DNA from: an uncultured Erwinia sp.
GTDB taxonomy: Bacteria; Pseudomonadota; Gammaproteobacteria; Enterobacterales; Enterobacteriaceae
Length of the DNA stretch: 58,147 nucleotides
Direction of reading: 5' to 3'
Assembly (NCBI GenBank): GCA_945290265.1
Contig: CALYQW010000022.1
Span: 1-58,147, forward strand
Below, one piece after another: positions 45,258-53,823 of the stretch. Within the stretch, counting starts at the first letter, position 1. The number at the start of each line of letters is the position of its first letter. The translations under genes and the position numbers were made by a program. The notes below the pieces were generated by a model. The model did not search any database and had not been told where the DNA came from. It was given only the letters and a program-made list of their open reading frames with translations.

Positions 45258-46888
45258 CCGGCCCTCCGGCAGGCTTGCAACAGATCCAGCTGTGGCTGGT
45301 AAACGTGGCTGGTTATCCCAAACAGACCCAGCATGGTCGGAAACAGATTATCCTGCGATACGTGCTGCTGACTGGCCTGCCGTTTCAGGCAGGCGGCGCT
45401 GACGCCATATCGCTGCTGATAATCCGGCGACAGCCATAGCAGCATCGGCACATGGGTTTGCTGCGCCGGGGCAATGGCATACGGCAAACCGTGCAGATAA
45501 ACACCGTTTTCCCCCAGTGATTCGCCATGATCGGATAAATACACCAGGCTGGTGGTAAAGCGGCTCTGACGGGCTTTCAGCAGAGCAATCGCCTTATCGA
45601 CAATATAATCGCTGTACAGAATAGTATTGTCGTAGGTGTTTTGCAGCTGTTCACGGCTACAGGTCTGCACTTCATTGGTATCACAGGTCGGAGTAAAGCG
45701 GCGGAACTGCGCCGGGTAACGGTGAGAATAGGTCGGCCCGTGGCTGCCGATGGTATGCAGGACAATCACCCCGTCACCGTGCAGCTGATTAATATAGTCA
45801 TCCAGCTTATGGAACAGCACCTCATCATAGCATTCACCGTCAATACACATCCCCGGCAGGTTGAGCGCATTCATATCTTCCGTGGGCACCCGGGTGCAGG
45901 CACCTTTACAGCCACCGTCATTTTCACGCCATAACACCCTGATCCCGGCACGTTGCAGCATATCCATTAAGCCTTCGCGATGGCTGGCCAGCTCATCATT
46001 ATAGTCAGTACGCTTCATACCGGAGAACATACAGGGCACGGATACGCCGGTAGAGGTGCCACAGGACTGGGTTTGCGGATAATAAATAACCTGATCCTGT
46101 GCCAGCAGTGGCGTGGTCTGACGGACGGACTCAAGGCCATAATCGTCGGCGCGCGTGGTTTCCCCCAGCACCAGAATGGTCAGATTAGGCTTGCCGTTTT
46201 TCATCTGCGGGCGCTGCTGCGCATCCGTGCCATAAGGCACCAGCGGCAGGCTGGACTGACGGTAATGCTGATACCAGGAGAGGCTGGCGGCAATGCTGTT
46301 GGAAGGGCTGAGTGACTTGATCAACTCCTTATTATTACGGAACAGCGAGGCATAATCTTTATACCAGACCTGGGCAACCAGCAGGATCAGCACAACGCTG
46401 ACCACCAGCGCCAGCAGCCGCATAGCGCCGCGTTTCCACAGCGCGCCTTTACGACTCAGACGCGGCCAGAACAGCAGGGCGATGGGCAGAACCGCTGTCA
46501 GTAAAAACCAGCCGATCATGCGCGGCGTCAGCAGAGCATAACTCTCTGCCGGCGTGGTATTGACGATATTCACAATCATCGACCGGTCAATCACCACCCC
46601 GTAGACCGACATAAAATAGTGCGCGCTGCTGGCGAGAATAATCAGCAGTGCGGCCAGCGGCCGGGCGATGTACAGCATCGCCGCCAGATTCAGCAGGATA
46701 AAGATCGCTGAGGTGGATACCAGCGGCATGGAAAAAAAGAACAGCGCGGATTTCAGGTTGGTTACCGGGATCAGCATCCAGACCTGATGATAAAAGTAGT
46801 AATTAAGGAACACACCAATATACAGCGCGGCTGCCAGCAACAGCCAGAACGGCCGGATAACCGGACGCCCGGAGAAAATCTTAAGCAT
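45254..46888 (-). CDS. eptA: Lipid A phosphoethanolamine transferase EptA (PmrC)
   Basis: 544 residues: five N-terminal membrane segments (to about 180) and a periplasmic alkaline-phosphatase-like domain. The nucleophile Thr is in [13 protein letters not shown]; zinc ligands are in [20 protein letters not shown]; cysteine pairs ([22 protein letters not shown]) give the usual disulfides. Adds phosphoethanolamine to lipid A, conferring polymyxin resistance. AGAGG stands seven bases before the ATG, and a PmrA box with -10 lies upstream. Confidence 0.96.
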   Translation of the reverse strand: MLKIFSGRPVIRPFWLLLAAALYIGVFLNYYFYHQVWMLIPVTNLKSALFFFSMPLVSTSAIFILLNLAAMLYIARPLAALLIILASSAHYFMSVYGVVIDRSMIVNIVNTTPAESYALLTPRMIGWFLLTAVLPIALLFWPRLSRKGALWKRGAMRLLALVVSVVLILLVAQVWYKDYASLFRNNKELIKSLSPSNSIAASLSWYQHYRQSSLPLVPYGTDAQQRPQMKNGKPNLTILVLGETTRADDYGLESVRQTTPLLAQDQVIYYPQTQSCGTSTGVSVPCMFSGMKRTDYNDELASHREGLMDMLQRAGIRVLWRENDGGCKGACTRVPTEDMNALNLPGMCIDGECYDEVLFHKLDDYINQLHGDGVIVLHTIGSHGPTYSHRYPAQFRRFTPTCDTNEVQTCSREQLQNTYDNTILYSDYIVDKAIALLKARQSRFTTSLVYLSDHGESLGENGVYLHGLPYAIAPAQQTHVPMLLWLSPDYQQRYGVSAACLKRQASQQHVSQDNLFPTMLGLFGITSHVYQPQLDLLQACRRAG

Positions 46889-46934
46889 TCAACGACCTCT
46901 GGAGTAAGTATTGCGGGCATTATGGGCAGTGAAC

Positions 46935-46951
46935 CTTAAGAAGGCGTTAAG
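46935..46951 (-). promoter_or_regulatory. PmrA box and promoter of eptA-pmrAB
   Basis: The minus strand reads CTTAAC-GCCTT-CTTAAG, two PmrA half-sites five bases apart. A -10 CATAAT lies at 46924-46919, ten bases after the box, the same geometry as at pmrR. The start codon is 30 bases further on. Confidence 0.82.
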
Positions 46952-47031
46952 GAAGCGGGAGGTCGATACCAGGACCTGGGGGCTGGTCCACTGCGTGGGG
47001 CTGGGGTGGGGGCGCTGCGCTGTCTGTTTTT

Positions 47032-47372
47032 CTTAAAGGCCAGGTCAAGGGCTTTCTCCATCCCACTTCGTGGGCTGGCGACAAGGGGACTTCAGGCGCA
47101 AAGTCCCCTTGACCCCGTGCTTTGCGGCGTCACATCGCCCGCTTACGCGGGTTCCCTCGGCCACGCCGTTTTCCGACGGAACGCCGTGATTCGCCGTCCA
47201 GGCGAAGCACGCCTCAAGCCGCCGTCCCTGGCGGCTTGTCCTGGAAAACGGCCTGACCTCGGCTCCGTTCCTGATGCCGCCTGAAGGTCAACGGCAAGGT
47301 CAACGGCAAGGTCAAAGCCGGGGCAACGGCCAGGTCAAAACCGGGGGTCTGGTCAACGGTTAAGGCCAGGGA
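47032..47372. repeat. Structured GC-rich repeat, copy A (long form)
   Basis: Bounded by GGCCAGG-containing ends (47038 and 47364). Hairpins: CCCAC/GTGGG at 47062-47074, extended outward by CCA/TGG; CAAGGGGACTT/AAGTCCCCTTG at 47082-47111 with loop CAGGCGCA; CCCGC/GCGGG at 47138-47151; then an arm closed by GCCGTTTTCC (47165-47174) and GGAAAACGGC (47243-47252) that contains TTCGCC/GGCGAA and CAAGCCGCC/GGCGGCTTG hairpins. It ends in nearly three copies of a 12-mer, AAGGTCAACGGC (47284-47319). Copy B at 53402 shares the first three hairpins with compensating changes. Not a recognised element. Confidence 0.8.
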
Positions 47373-48667
47373 GGAAAATCCCGTGCAACGCGCCAGGCTG
47401 TTTTCTGATCATTGACCGCATATTCTTCCACCAGTTGTTCAGCTTTCAGTTTACGGAAATCGTTACGCGCGGTGTTGTCCGCTATCCCCAGTGCCCGGGC
47501 GGTTTCAGCAACGCTAAAGAGTTTATCGGGCGTAGCCAGCATAATATTCAGTAACGTGACCTGACGCGGAGAAAGACGCTTTAACGTCCCTGAGTTAAAC
47601 AACATCCGGTCAATAGCCGCGCTTCGGTTGCACAAGCTGTCAACATGCAAGATCAGCCTCTCCAGCGCCCGACTGATAATACCGCCCTGATAGTCGAGGA
47701 AGTAGGTTAAATCCATCCCATCCGTTTCCGTGTACTGATAGCTGTGTGCATATTGAGCCGGTGACTGAGATAACAACTGGCTGATGGAGACAAATCTTAA
47801 TGCATCATAGCCGGATTTCAGCATATACCAGTAAAACAATCCCCGACTGGTACGGCCATTGCCATCTCTGAATGGGTGCTCATAAGCGATCATAAAATGC
47901 AGCATACAGCCCTTCACCAGCGGGTGAATATACGGCCTGTCAGCGTTTATAAATTCACAGATCGTTTGCAGACGCTCAGGTAGCGTAACCGCCGCTGGCG
48001 GCTGATGAACAATATTATCGTCGTAATCCATAATCACAATTTCATCGCTGGTGCGGAACTGGCCGGGATGATACTTTGCGTCATCAATGCCACTCATTCC
48101 GGCTGCATGTATGCGACGAATCAATTCTGGTGTTAACGGTTCTGTCAGTAACTGCTGAATTTCAGCCATCAGCCGCGCATTACCGACAATCATTTTCTCA
48201 TCTTCCGTGCGCGGGCTGCGCCCGGTTTCCAGCATATTACGCGCGACCATTGCCGTAGTATTTGCACCTTCCAATTGTGAAGAGTTAACAGGCTCATCCA
48301 GTTCAAGCGCACCCAGTGCGGCCCCTACGCCGTGCAGCCGGTTAAGCATGTCATCCAGCGCCAGTCGGGTGGCCTGCTTATCTGCCAGCTCACAGGCAGC
48401 AGCCATCTGCGGGGTAATTAAAAAACCGGCCTGTTTTCCTGTCGTACTGCAAAAATCGATTGGGGTTAGTGCTGCATTACGGGCAAGGCGGGTCAGCGTC
48501 CAGGCCAGCACAACGTTTTCGCTGGCGGCGGTGCGAAAACGAAACTGGTCAAAGGGCAGGTAACGGCCGCGCTCGTCAGTAACGCGCAGATAGTGTGCGT
48601 GGGAGGCAATATCGTTACCCGTCAGCGCTTCGGGCGCAATCAGTGCGGGTGGAATTTTGATCGGCAT
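47360..48667 (-). CDS. Fic-domain protein (probable AMP transferase) with C-terminal winged helix
   Basis: 435 residues. The Fic motif is HPFRDGNGRTSR (His264), which transfers AMP to a target hydroxyl. The inhibitory helix motif SSQLEG (about 129-134, (S/T)xxxE(G/N) type) lies N-terminal to it, making this a class II, self-inhibited Fic. A helix-turn-helix domain (ARALGIADNTARNDFRKLK, near 390-410) ends the protein, as in Fic proteins of the SoFic/HTH group. The last codons and stop lie in the border of the structured repeat. Target unknown. No antitoxin gene adjoins it, consistent with built-in inhibition. Confidence 0.9.
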   Translation of the reverse strand: MPIKIPPALIAPEALTGNDIASHAHYLRVTDERGRYLPFDQFRFRTAASENVVLAWTLTRLARNAALTPIDFCSTTGKQAGFLITPQMAAACELADKQATRLALDDMLNRLHGVGAALGALELDEPVNSSQLEGANTTAMVARNMLETGRSPRTEDEKMIVGNARLMAEIQQLLTEPLTPELIRRIHAAGMSGIDDAKYHPGQFRTSDEIVIMDYDDNIVHQPPAAVTLPERLQTICEFINADRPYIHPLVKGCMLHFMIAYEHPFRDGNGRTSRGLFYWYMLKSGYDALRFVSISQLLSQSPAQYAHSYQYTETDGMDLTYFLDYQGGIISRALERLILHVDSLCNRSAAIDRMLFNSGTLKRLSPRQVTLLNIMLATPDKLFSVAETARALGIADNTARNDFRKLKAEQLVEEYAVNDQKTAWRVARDFPPWP

Positions 48668-48798
48668 AACAAACTATCTCAATTTGACAGATTTTTGAGC
48701 CAGTTTAGCGCTAATTGATTAAGAGTGCCACCGGGTGCGGTTAGTGCTATTTTTTATCACCCCCTGTATTAATGCCGGAAAGCCAGTGAGGAATTAAC

Positions 48799-49335
48799 AT
48801 GAATTATCAGCAGGTGATTGATTTCTGGTTCGCGCCGCAGCATCAGGCGTTGTGGTTTCGCAAAGACAGCGATTTTGATAATAACATCCGCCAGCAGTTC
48901 GGTGACCTCTGGCGCTCAGCCTGCCGTGCAGAGCTGTTTACCTGGCGCAGCAGCGCCAGAGGGCGGCTGGCGGAGATTATTGTGTTGGATCAGTTCTCAC
49001 GTAATTTAAGCCGGGATTCGGCTGAGGCTTTTCGTCAGGATGGGATGGCGCTGGTACTGTCGCAGGAGCTGGTGGCCTCAGCCGACTGGCAGACGCTAAG
49101 CGCCACCGAGCAGGGCGTAGCGCTGTTACCCTGGATGCATTCAGAATCTGCGGTCATACATCAGCAGGCGCAGACGTTGTTTACTGCGCTGGGTATTGCG
49201 GCGTTTCTGGAGTTTGAAATTAAGCACAGTGAGGTGATTAAGCGCTTTGGCCGCTATCCGCATCGCAATGCGCTGCTGGCGCGGCAATCCACTCAGGAAG
49301 AAACTGACTGGATGAAGGTAAATCCGGGGTTCTGA
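48799..49335 (+). CDS. DUF924-family protein
   Basis: 178 residues, all-helical, cytoplasmic. It begins VIDFWFAPQHQALWFRKDSDFD and has GRLAEIIVLDQFSRNLSRDSAEAF, the core family block (DQFSRNLSRDSA), with a TPR-like fold. Function is not established for the family. GAGGAA ribosome binding site. Confidence 0.88.
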   Translation: MNYQQVIDFWFAPQHQALWFRKDSDFDNNIRQQFGDLWRSACRAELFTWRSSARGRLAEIIVLDQFSRNLSRDSAEAFRQDGMALVLSQELVASADWQTLSATEQGVALLPWMHSESAVIHQQAQTLFTALGIAAFLEFEIKHSEVIKRFGRYPHRNALLARQSTQEETDWMKVNPGF

Positions 49336-49370
49336 GTGGCCCGCAGCCGCGCTGCGGGGAAATGATGTCG

Positions 49371-50246
49371 TTACAGCAATGGCAGATCTGCCAGCAGGTT
49401 TCTGATTTTAATCGCGATCCGGGGCATTGGTTCCGCCACCGTCAGCCCGATAATATCAAACTGGTGGTTTATATCCCTGATAAGACGCGTAACCTGACTG
49501 ATTTTCATTCCGTCGGGATCGGTACCCACCGCCGCAATCATTTCACCAGGATCGATAACGTCAAGGTCAAAATGGATCAGTACCTTTGACGCGCCGCTGT
49601 GTTTAAGCCAGTCCAGTACCGCATCACTGTTAAGTGCAACCTCTGCAGGTGGATAGCTTTTTACGCCCAGCTCACGCTGCCGTTCGGGCGTACCGCCTTC
49701 TTTTTCCCAGCTTCTCAGGCCGACTATTAATGCCCGGGCAGGATCAACCTGCGCCGGCAGCCTGTTCAGCAGATCCGCTTCCCCTTTACCCAGCACTGCT
49801 GCCAGCGCCATTGCGTGATAGCCTTTATGGCTTTCTCCCGGATAGTTCAGGTCCGGATGGGCATCAATCCAGACCACAGCCACATCGTTCTGATACTTAT
49901 GCGCCAGCCAGGTGAAGGGCACCACGCTGACCGAGCACTCGCCGCCCAGGGTGACGATACGCTGCGGATTGTGCTGCTGCAGTACCTCAAGCGCTGCGCG
50001 GGTATTTTTCATGATACTGTCGTAAGCAATAATGCCTTTTTTCTCTGCCCGGTCAGCAATATCCAGGGATACCGGGATTTCGACGCTGTTGCCCCGGGCA
50101 GCGGGTGCCAGCAGATTCAACAGCTGTGAGCCAAGAAAGTAGCCTTTATATGCATCTTCTGCCGGTAAATCGGGAATAAAATCGGCAATCGTGCCGCCAC
50201 CCTGCCACTGGGGAAAAACAAGACGCAGCGTACTGGTATCCTTCAT
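49371..50246 (-). CDS. Arginase/agmatinase/formiminoglutamase family protein
   Basis: 291 residues, ureohydrolase fold. Manganese ligand motifs are WIDAHPDLN (DAHxD) and HFDLDVIDP (DxDxxDP). The first motif is GGECS instead of the common GGDHS or GGHE, so one metal site or the substrate pocket may differ. Could act on arginine or another guanidino compound. It stands just before a LysR gene and near a PLP dehydratase and RidA on the same strand. Function beyond the family is not clear. Confidence 0.8.
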   Translation of the reverse strand: MKDTSTLRLVFPQWQGGGTIADFIPDLPAEDAYKGYFLGSQLLNLLAPAARGNSVEIPVSLDIADRAEKKGIIAYDSIMKNTRAALEVLQQHNPQRIVTLGGECSVSVVPFTWLAHKYQNDVAVVWIDAHPDLNYPGESHKGYHAMALAAVLGKGEADLLNRLPAQVDPARALIVGLRSWEKEGGTPERQRELGVKSYPPAEVALNSDAVLDWLKHSGASKVLIHFDLDVIDPGEMIAAVGTDPDGMKISQVTRLIRDINHQFDIIGLTVAEPMPRIAIKIRNLLADLPLL

Positions 50247-50365
50247 TATTTTGCTCCTCTTAGTCCATTGTCCTGATAATTACTTTGCAGGAAAACAGCA
50301 TACCGAATGAGATAAATCATAACAGTAGACATTACTGACATCATTATTCAGCCGGATGGATAATG

Positions 50366-51253
50366 TCAGGCAAAACGCTGCACTATCCAGTTAATAAACG
50401 CCCGCAGTCTGGCGCTCTGATGGCGGTTTGGTGGATAAACCAGATGGAAAGGCAGCAGCGGCTGACTCCAGGCGGTCAGGACAGGAACCAGCCTGCCGGC
50501 ATCAATATACGGCTGGACAAAGCGTCTCAGGTGCTGACCCACCCCAAGACCTGCCAGCATCATCCCCGTGACACCGTCACCTTCATTAGCCGAAAAATGG
50601 CTGGTATAAATTTTCTGCGTTTCCTTATTGGCAGTAAAAAACAGTGGTTCCGGTTTACCGGTCGTGGCAAAAAAATAGCTGACGATACGGTGATTATCCC
50701 GAAGATCGTCAGGGTCACGCGGCTCACCCCATTTGCGCAGATACTCTGGCGCAGCGCAGGTCACGTATTCCAGCTGCAAAAATTTCCGCGCGATCATCGC
50801 CATATCCGGCAGCACACCGGCGCGTATCGCGCAGTCCACGGCTTCACCCACAATATTAATCGTGCGATCGCTAATTCCCAGCGACAGAGTGATATCCGGA
50901 TACTGCTGATGAAAATCAGGCAGGGCAGGAATAAGCATATGATGAGCAAATGCCACCGGCGCATCGATGCGCAGATGACCGCCAGGCTTATGTTTTTTTC
51001 CTCTCAGCGAGGCATCTGCAGCATCTGTTTCGGCAATGATTCGCACGGCCTGATGAAAATATTCATCACCTTCCTCAGTCACCGAAATCGTGCGGGTGGT
51101 TCTGTGGATAAGCCGGGTTGCCAGATGCTTTTCCAGATCGCTGATTAACTTACTTAGCGTCGATCGCGGCATGCCAAGCTGGTCAGCGGCACGGTTAAAA
51201 GATCCGGCTTCTACCACGCGGACAAAGGCACGCATGGCAAGTAACTGATTCAT
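50366..51253 (-). CDS. LysR-family transcriptional regulator
   Basis: 295 residues: an N-terminal winged helix (AFVRVVEAGSFNRAADQLGMPRSTLSKLISDLE core) and a substrate-binding-like effector domain. It belongs to the common CrgA-like branch, judging by LIHRTTRTISVTEEGDEYF. The likely targets are genes adjacent on either side; the inducer is unknown. Confidence 0.88.
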   Translation of the reverse strand: MNQLLAMRAFVRVVEAGSFNRAADQLGMPRSTLSKLISDLEKHLATRLIHRTTRTISVTEEGDEYFHQAVRIIAETDAADASLRGKKHKPGGHLRIDAPVAFAHHMLIPALPDFHQQYPDITLSLGISDRTINIVGEAVDCAIRAGVLPDMAMIARKFLQLEYVTCAAPEYLRKWGEPRDPDDLRDNHRIVSYFFATTGKPEPLFFTANKETQKIYTSHFSANEGDGVTGMMLAGLGVGQHLRRFVQPYIDAGRLVPVLTAWSQPLLPFHLVYPPNRHQSARLRAFINWIVQRFA

Positions 51254-51325
51254 AACTACTCCTGGTACTTTAGTGGGAGATGTTGCCGTCTGGCCGGGGT
51301 AAAGGCGAAGGTGTTGACTGCCGTT

Positions 51326-52234
51326 TTATCCCCGATAACCCTGCAGCGGGGTAATATCCGCTGTCGTGCCCCCGCAGACAATCACCAGCACATTTTCCAT
51401 GGCGCTAAGCTCCGCCAGCTGATGATACGGTACTGCCAGCGCCGCGCCGCAGGCGGGCTCCACCAGGGTACGCTGATCGTTCAGGAAACTCAGACAGGCA
51501 TCGACCGCCTGCTTATCGCTGACCGTCAGCGAAATAATTTCCCGTGTGCACGCCAAATCCAGCGCCTGCTGACAGACCTGACGTGCGCCCAGCGAGGTGG
51601 CAACACCGCTCAACTGTGACAGTGTCACCGGATGCCCGGCCTGCAGCGACGCGTGATATGACGCCATGCCTTCGGTTTCAACTGCATAAATTGGGATATC
51701 CAGCTGATTGCGGCGCAGCCCTTCATCAACACCAGCCAGCAGTCCGCCACCGCCAACGGAGAGAATAACCGCATCCGGCTGCAGCCCGGCGGCCACCACT
51801 TCGTCAATCATCGAGGCATGACCCTGCCACAGCAGCGGATCGTCAAAAGGATGAATAAAGGCAGCATCCGACGTCAGCAGCGACTGCGCCAGCTGATTCG
51901 CCTCGGCCCAGGTTGCTCCTTCCACTCTGACCTCGGCACCTTCCAGCGCCAGCAGATGACGGGCGCGTGCTGAGGTTGATTCCGGCACCACCACAATGAC
52001 CGGTACCCCCAGCTTACGCCCGGCGTAAGCCACCGCCAGACCGGCATTGCCGCCGGAGGAGGAAATAAACCGCCGCGCACCGCGGGCATAATGGGTTTCG
52101 CAGGCATGTCCCACGCCACGCAGCTTAAACGAGCCTGACGGCTGTAGCGCGTCCATCTTCAGCCAGATGCGGGTGTTATTCAGACGCCCCAGTGGCAGTG
52201 ATTCCAGCAGGGGGGTATTGATACTTAACGACAT
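51326..52234 (-). CDS. PLP-dependent serine/threonine dehydratase
   Basis: 302 residues, fold type II. The PLP lysine is in PSGSFKLRG (near residue 39), the phosphate loop is GGGGLLAGV, and SSGGNAGLAVAYAGRKLG is the substrate-binding Asn loop. Deaminates serine or threonine to the 2-oxo acid, passing through reactive enamines. The start at 52234 (MSLSINTPLL) has GGAG nine bases upstream; the frame extends to 52609 but that part lies over the RidA gene. RidA directly upstream would clear the enamine product. Confidence 0.87.
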   Translation of the reverse strand: MSLSINTPLLESLPLGRLNNTRIWLKMDALQPSGSFKLRGVGHACETHYARGARRFISSSGGNAGLAVAYAGRKLGVPVIVVVPESTSARARHLLALEGAEVRVEGATWAEANQLAQSLLTSDAAFIHPFDDPLLWQGHASMIDEVVAAGLQPDAVILSVGGGGLLAGVDEGLRRNQLDIPIYAVETEGMASYHASLQAGHPVTLSQLSGVATSLGARQVCQQALDLACTREIISLTVSDKQAVDACLSFLNDQRTLVEPACGAALAVPYHQLAELSAMENVLVIVCGGTTADITPLQGYRG

Positions 52235-52262
52235 AGGGTTAACTCCGCAAACAGTCAGGGTT

Positions 52263-52619
52263 TCAGGCCAGCGCCTGAACTTCAAGTTCCACATCCAGAG
52301 CGAATGCCAGGCGGCTGACCACCGTGGTACGTGCCGGAAATCCTCCAGGGAAGTGGCTGGCATAAGCCGCGTTAAACGCCGCGAAATGGCGCATATCGGA
52401 CAGCCAGGCCGTAATGCGCACAATTTTATCGACCGACGATCCGCAGGCTTGCAGCGTAGCGGCAATATTTTCCAGAACGCGATGGGTCTGCTGTTCAACC
52501 GTGCCGGGTAGCGGCTCGCCCTGCTGGTTAATGGATAATTGCCCGGAGAGAAAAAGGAATCCGTTGGCCTCAACTGCCTGAGAAAAAGGGAAGGGCATGG
52601 TGCTGGCATATCTTTTCAC
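52263..52619 (-). CDS. RidA-family enamine/imine deaminase
   Basis: 118 residues with the YjgF/RidA fold: FSQAVEANGFLFLSGQLSI, then NIAATLQACGSSVDKIVRIT and the Arg-containing PARTTVV-like segment (FPARTTVVSRLA) that binds the carboxylate. Hydrolyses reactive 2-aminoacrylate or 2-aminocrotonate made by PLP dehydratases. Its ATG overlaps the regulator stop (ATGA); the dehydratase follows 28 bases later, so the three form an operon. Confidence 0.92.
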   Translation of the reverse strand: MKRYASTMPFPFSQAVEANGFLFLSGQLSINQQGEPLPGTVEQQTHRVLENIAATLQACGSSVDKIVRITAWLSDMRHFAAFNAAYASHFPGGFPARTTVVSRLAFALDVELEVQALA

Positions 52620-53317
52620 TGGTGTTCCTTATCGCCTTTCAGCGCATCAAGATAGTTATAAATGGTGTAGCGGGTGACCCCCAGCGCGGCAGCGGCTTTC
52701 TCCACGCCACCTTTGATCAGAAAAATGCCTTTTTGCTGCATATGCTCCACTGCCAGCCGCCTCGCGCGTTTCACATCCGCGCGGCGGCTGGCGTCACTGA
52801 GCGCCGGGGTGCTGTTAATAATCTCCTGCATTAAATCTTCGATATTGTCAGGCATTGCCTCAGTGGCGCTTTCAGCGCGGTTGGCAGCAGGCGCATCGGT
52901 TTTGCCTGCGGTCAGCGACTGCAGCAGGCTGACCGCCGCATCAATCCCGCTGTTATCCACGTTAATGCAAAGCGCGGCAAAGGGTTTGCCATCAGCATCG
53001 CGGTACAGGGCAGTGCTGCTGCGCAGGGGTTTGCCATCGCCGGTCAGCGTCTGGTAGTCCAGCAGCAAAGAGACCGCTTCGTTTTTCTGCTCCATCGCGT
53101 TGATAAAGGCGCGATCGGTGCGCATGCCCGCCAGCACCGAATCGCCTTTTTTGCGCCCGGTAACCTGCGGATTAACAATTTCGGCAATGGAAAAGGTGGG
53201 ATTACGCAGATCGTGCAGTACGATTTCGCAGTTAGCGGGAATAACGCTGCCCAGCGCGCGTACGGTTGCTGCCAGCAGGGTGATTAACTGTTGGGCGGGG
53301 GGATGGTTATCAGACAT
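52616..53317 (-). CDS. YheO-like PAS/helix-turn-helix regulator
   Basis: 233 residues. A YheO-like PAS domain at about 10-125 (IPANCEIVLHDLRNPTFSIAEI; ALCINVD near 122) and a C-terminal HTH (GGVEKAAAALGVTRYTIYNYLD near 205-226). The D-arginine regulator DauR belongs to this family. First gene of the regulator-RidA-dehydratase operon, so probably autoregulated and responsive to an amino acid. Two palindromic GTTGAT arrays lie just upstream. Confidence 0.87.
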   Translation of the reverse strand: MSDNHPPAQQLITLLAATVRALGSVIPANCEIVLHDLRNPTFSIAEIVNPQVTGRKKGDSVLAGMRTDRAFINAMEQKNEAVSLLLDYQTLTGDGKPLRSSTALYRDADGKPFAALCINVDNSGIDAAVSLLQSLTAGKTDAPAANRAESATEAMPDNIEDLMQEIINSTPALSDASRRADVKRARRLAVEHMQQKGIFLIKGGVEKAAAALGVTRYTIYNYLDALKGDKEHQ

Positions 53318-53340
53318 AGGGGGTGCCTTTTATTCAACTA

Positions 53341-53391
53341 TATGTTGATCAACATACTGAGATTGGGTTTTTAGATCAACTTTATGTTGAT
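53341..53391 (-). promoter_or_regulatory. Candidate operator of the YheO-like regulator
   Basis: TATGTTGATCAACATA (53341-53356) is a perfect 16-bp palindrome, 24 bases before the start codon. ATCAAC-TTTAT-GTTGAT (53375-53391) is a second inverted repeat of the same half-site, centred about 34 bases further out. Together they look like a double operator for autoregulation. Confidence 0.65.
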
Positions 53392-53401
53392 TTTGTGGGT
53401 T

Positions 53402-53640
53402 AATAAAGGCCAGGGCTTAAAGCCAGGTCAAGGGCTTTCACCATTCCGCTGCGCGGACTGGCGACAAGGGGCGATCAGGCGCAATCGCCCCTTGTCCCCG
53501 TGCTTGCGGCGTCACATCGCCCGCTCAGGCGGGTTCCCTCGGCGACGTTCCTGATGCCGCCCGAAGGTCAACGACAAAAGCAGGTCAGAATCAAGGGCAA
53601 CGTCAAGGGCAAGGGCAAGGGCAAGGGCAAGGGCAAGGTA
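53402..53640. repeat. Structured GC-rich repeat, copy B (short form)
   Basis: Hairpins: TCCGC/GCGGA at 53445-53457 with the same outer CCA/TGG; CAAGGGGCGAT/ATCGCCCCTTG at 53465-53494 with loop CAGGCGCA; CCCGC/GCGGG at 53520-53533. Compared with copy A, two base pairs of the first and three consecutive pairs of the second have changed on both sides so that pairing is kept. The long arm of copy A is absent: the join falls at a CTCGGC that occurs twice, 102 bases apart, in copy A. The tail is 5.7 tandem copies of AAGGGC (53605-53638). Confidence 0.8.
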
Positions 53641-53823
53641 ACGTGCCTCATGATTTCGATTAGCGTATTATCTGCGCCAACAGAAAAATTATGTTAATAG
53701 CGTAACAATCTGTTTTATGATAAAAACATCAACAGTAATATCAGTGTCATTAGTGACAATTTGTTATTCTCTTTCAGAAATAACTGACTATAAATTTTAG
53801 ATGTTTTTTAAGGATGGAAAACA

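Noticed and set aside
47006-47284. 92-codon frame across the structured repeat
   Set aside because: The product is the translation of hairpins and is frame-shifted in copy B; base-pair changes keep structure, not codons.
53605-53638. Tandem AAGGGC units considered as a CRISPR or regulatory array
   Set aside because: Units are 6 bases with no spacers and no cas genes nearby; a simple-sequence tract fits.
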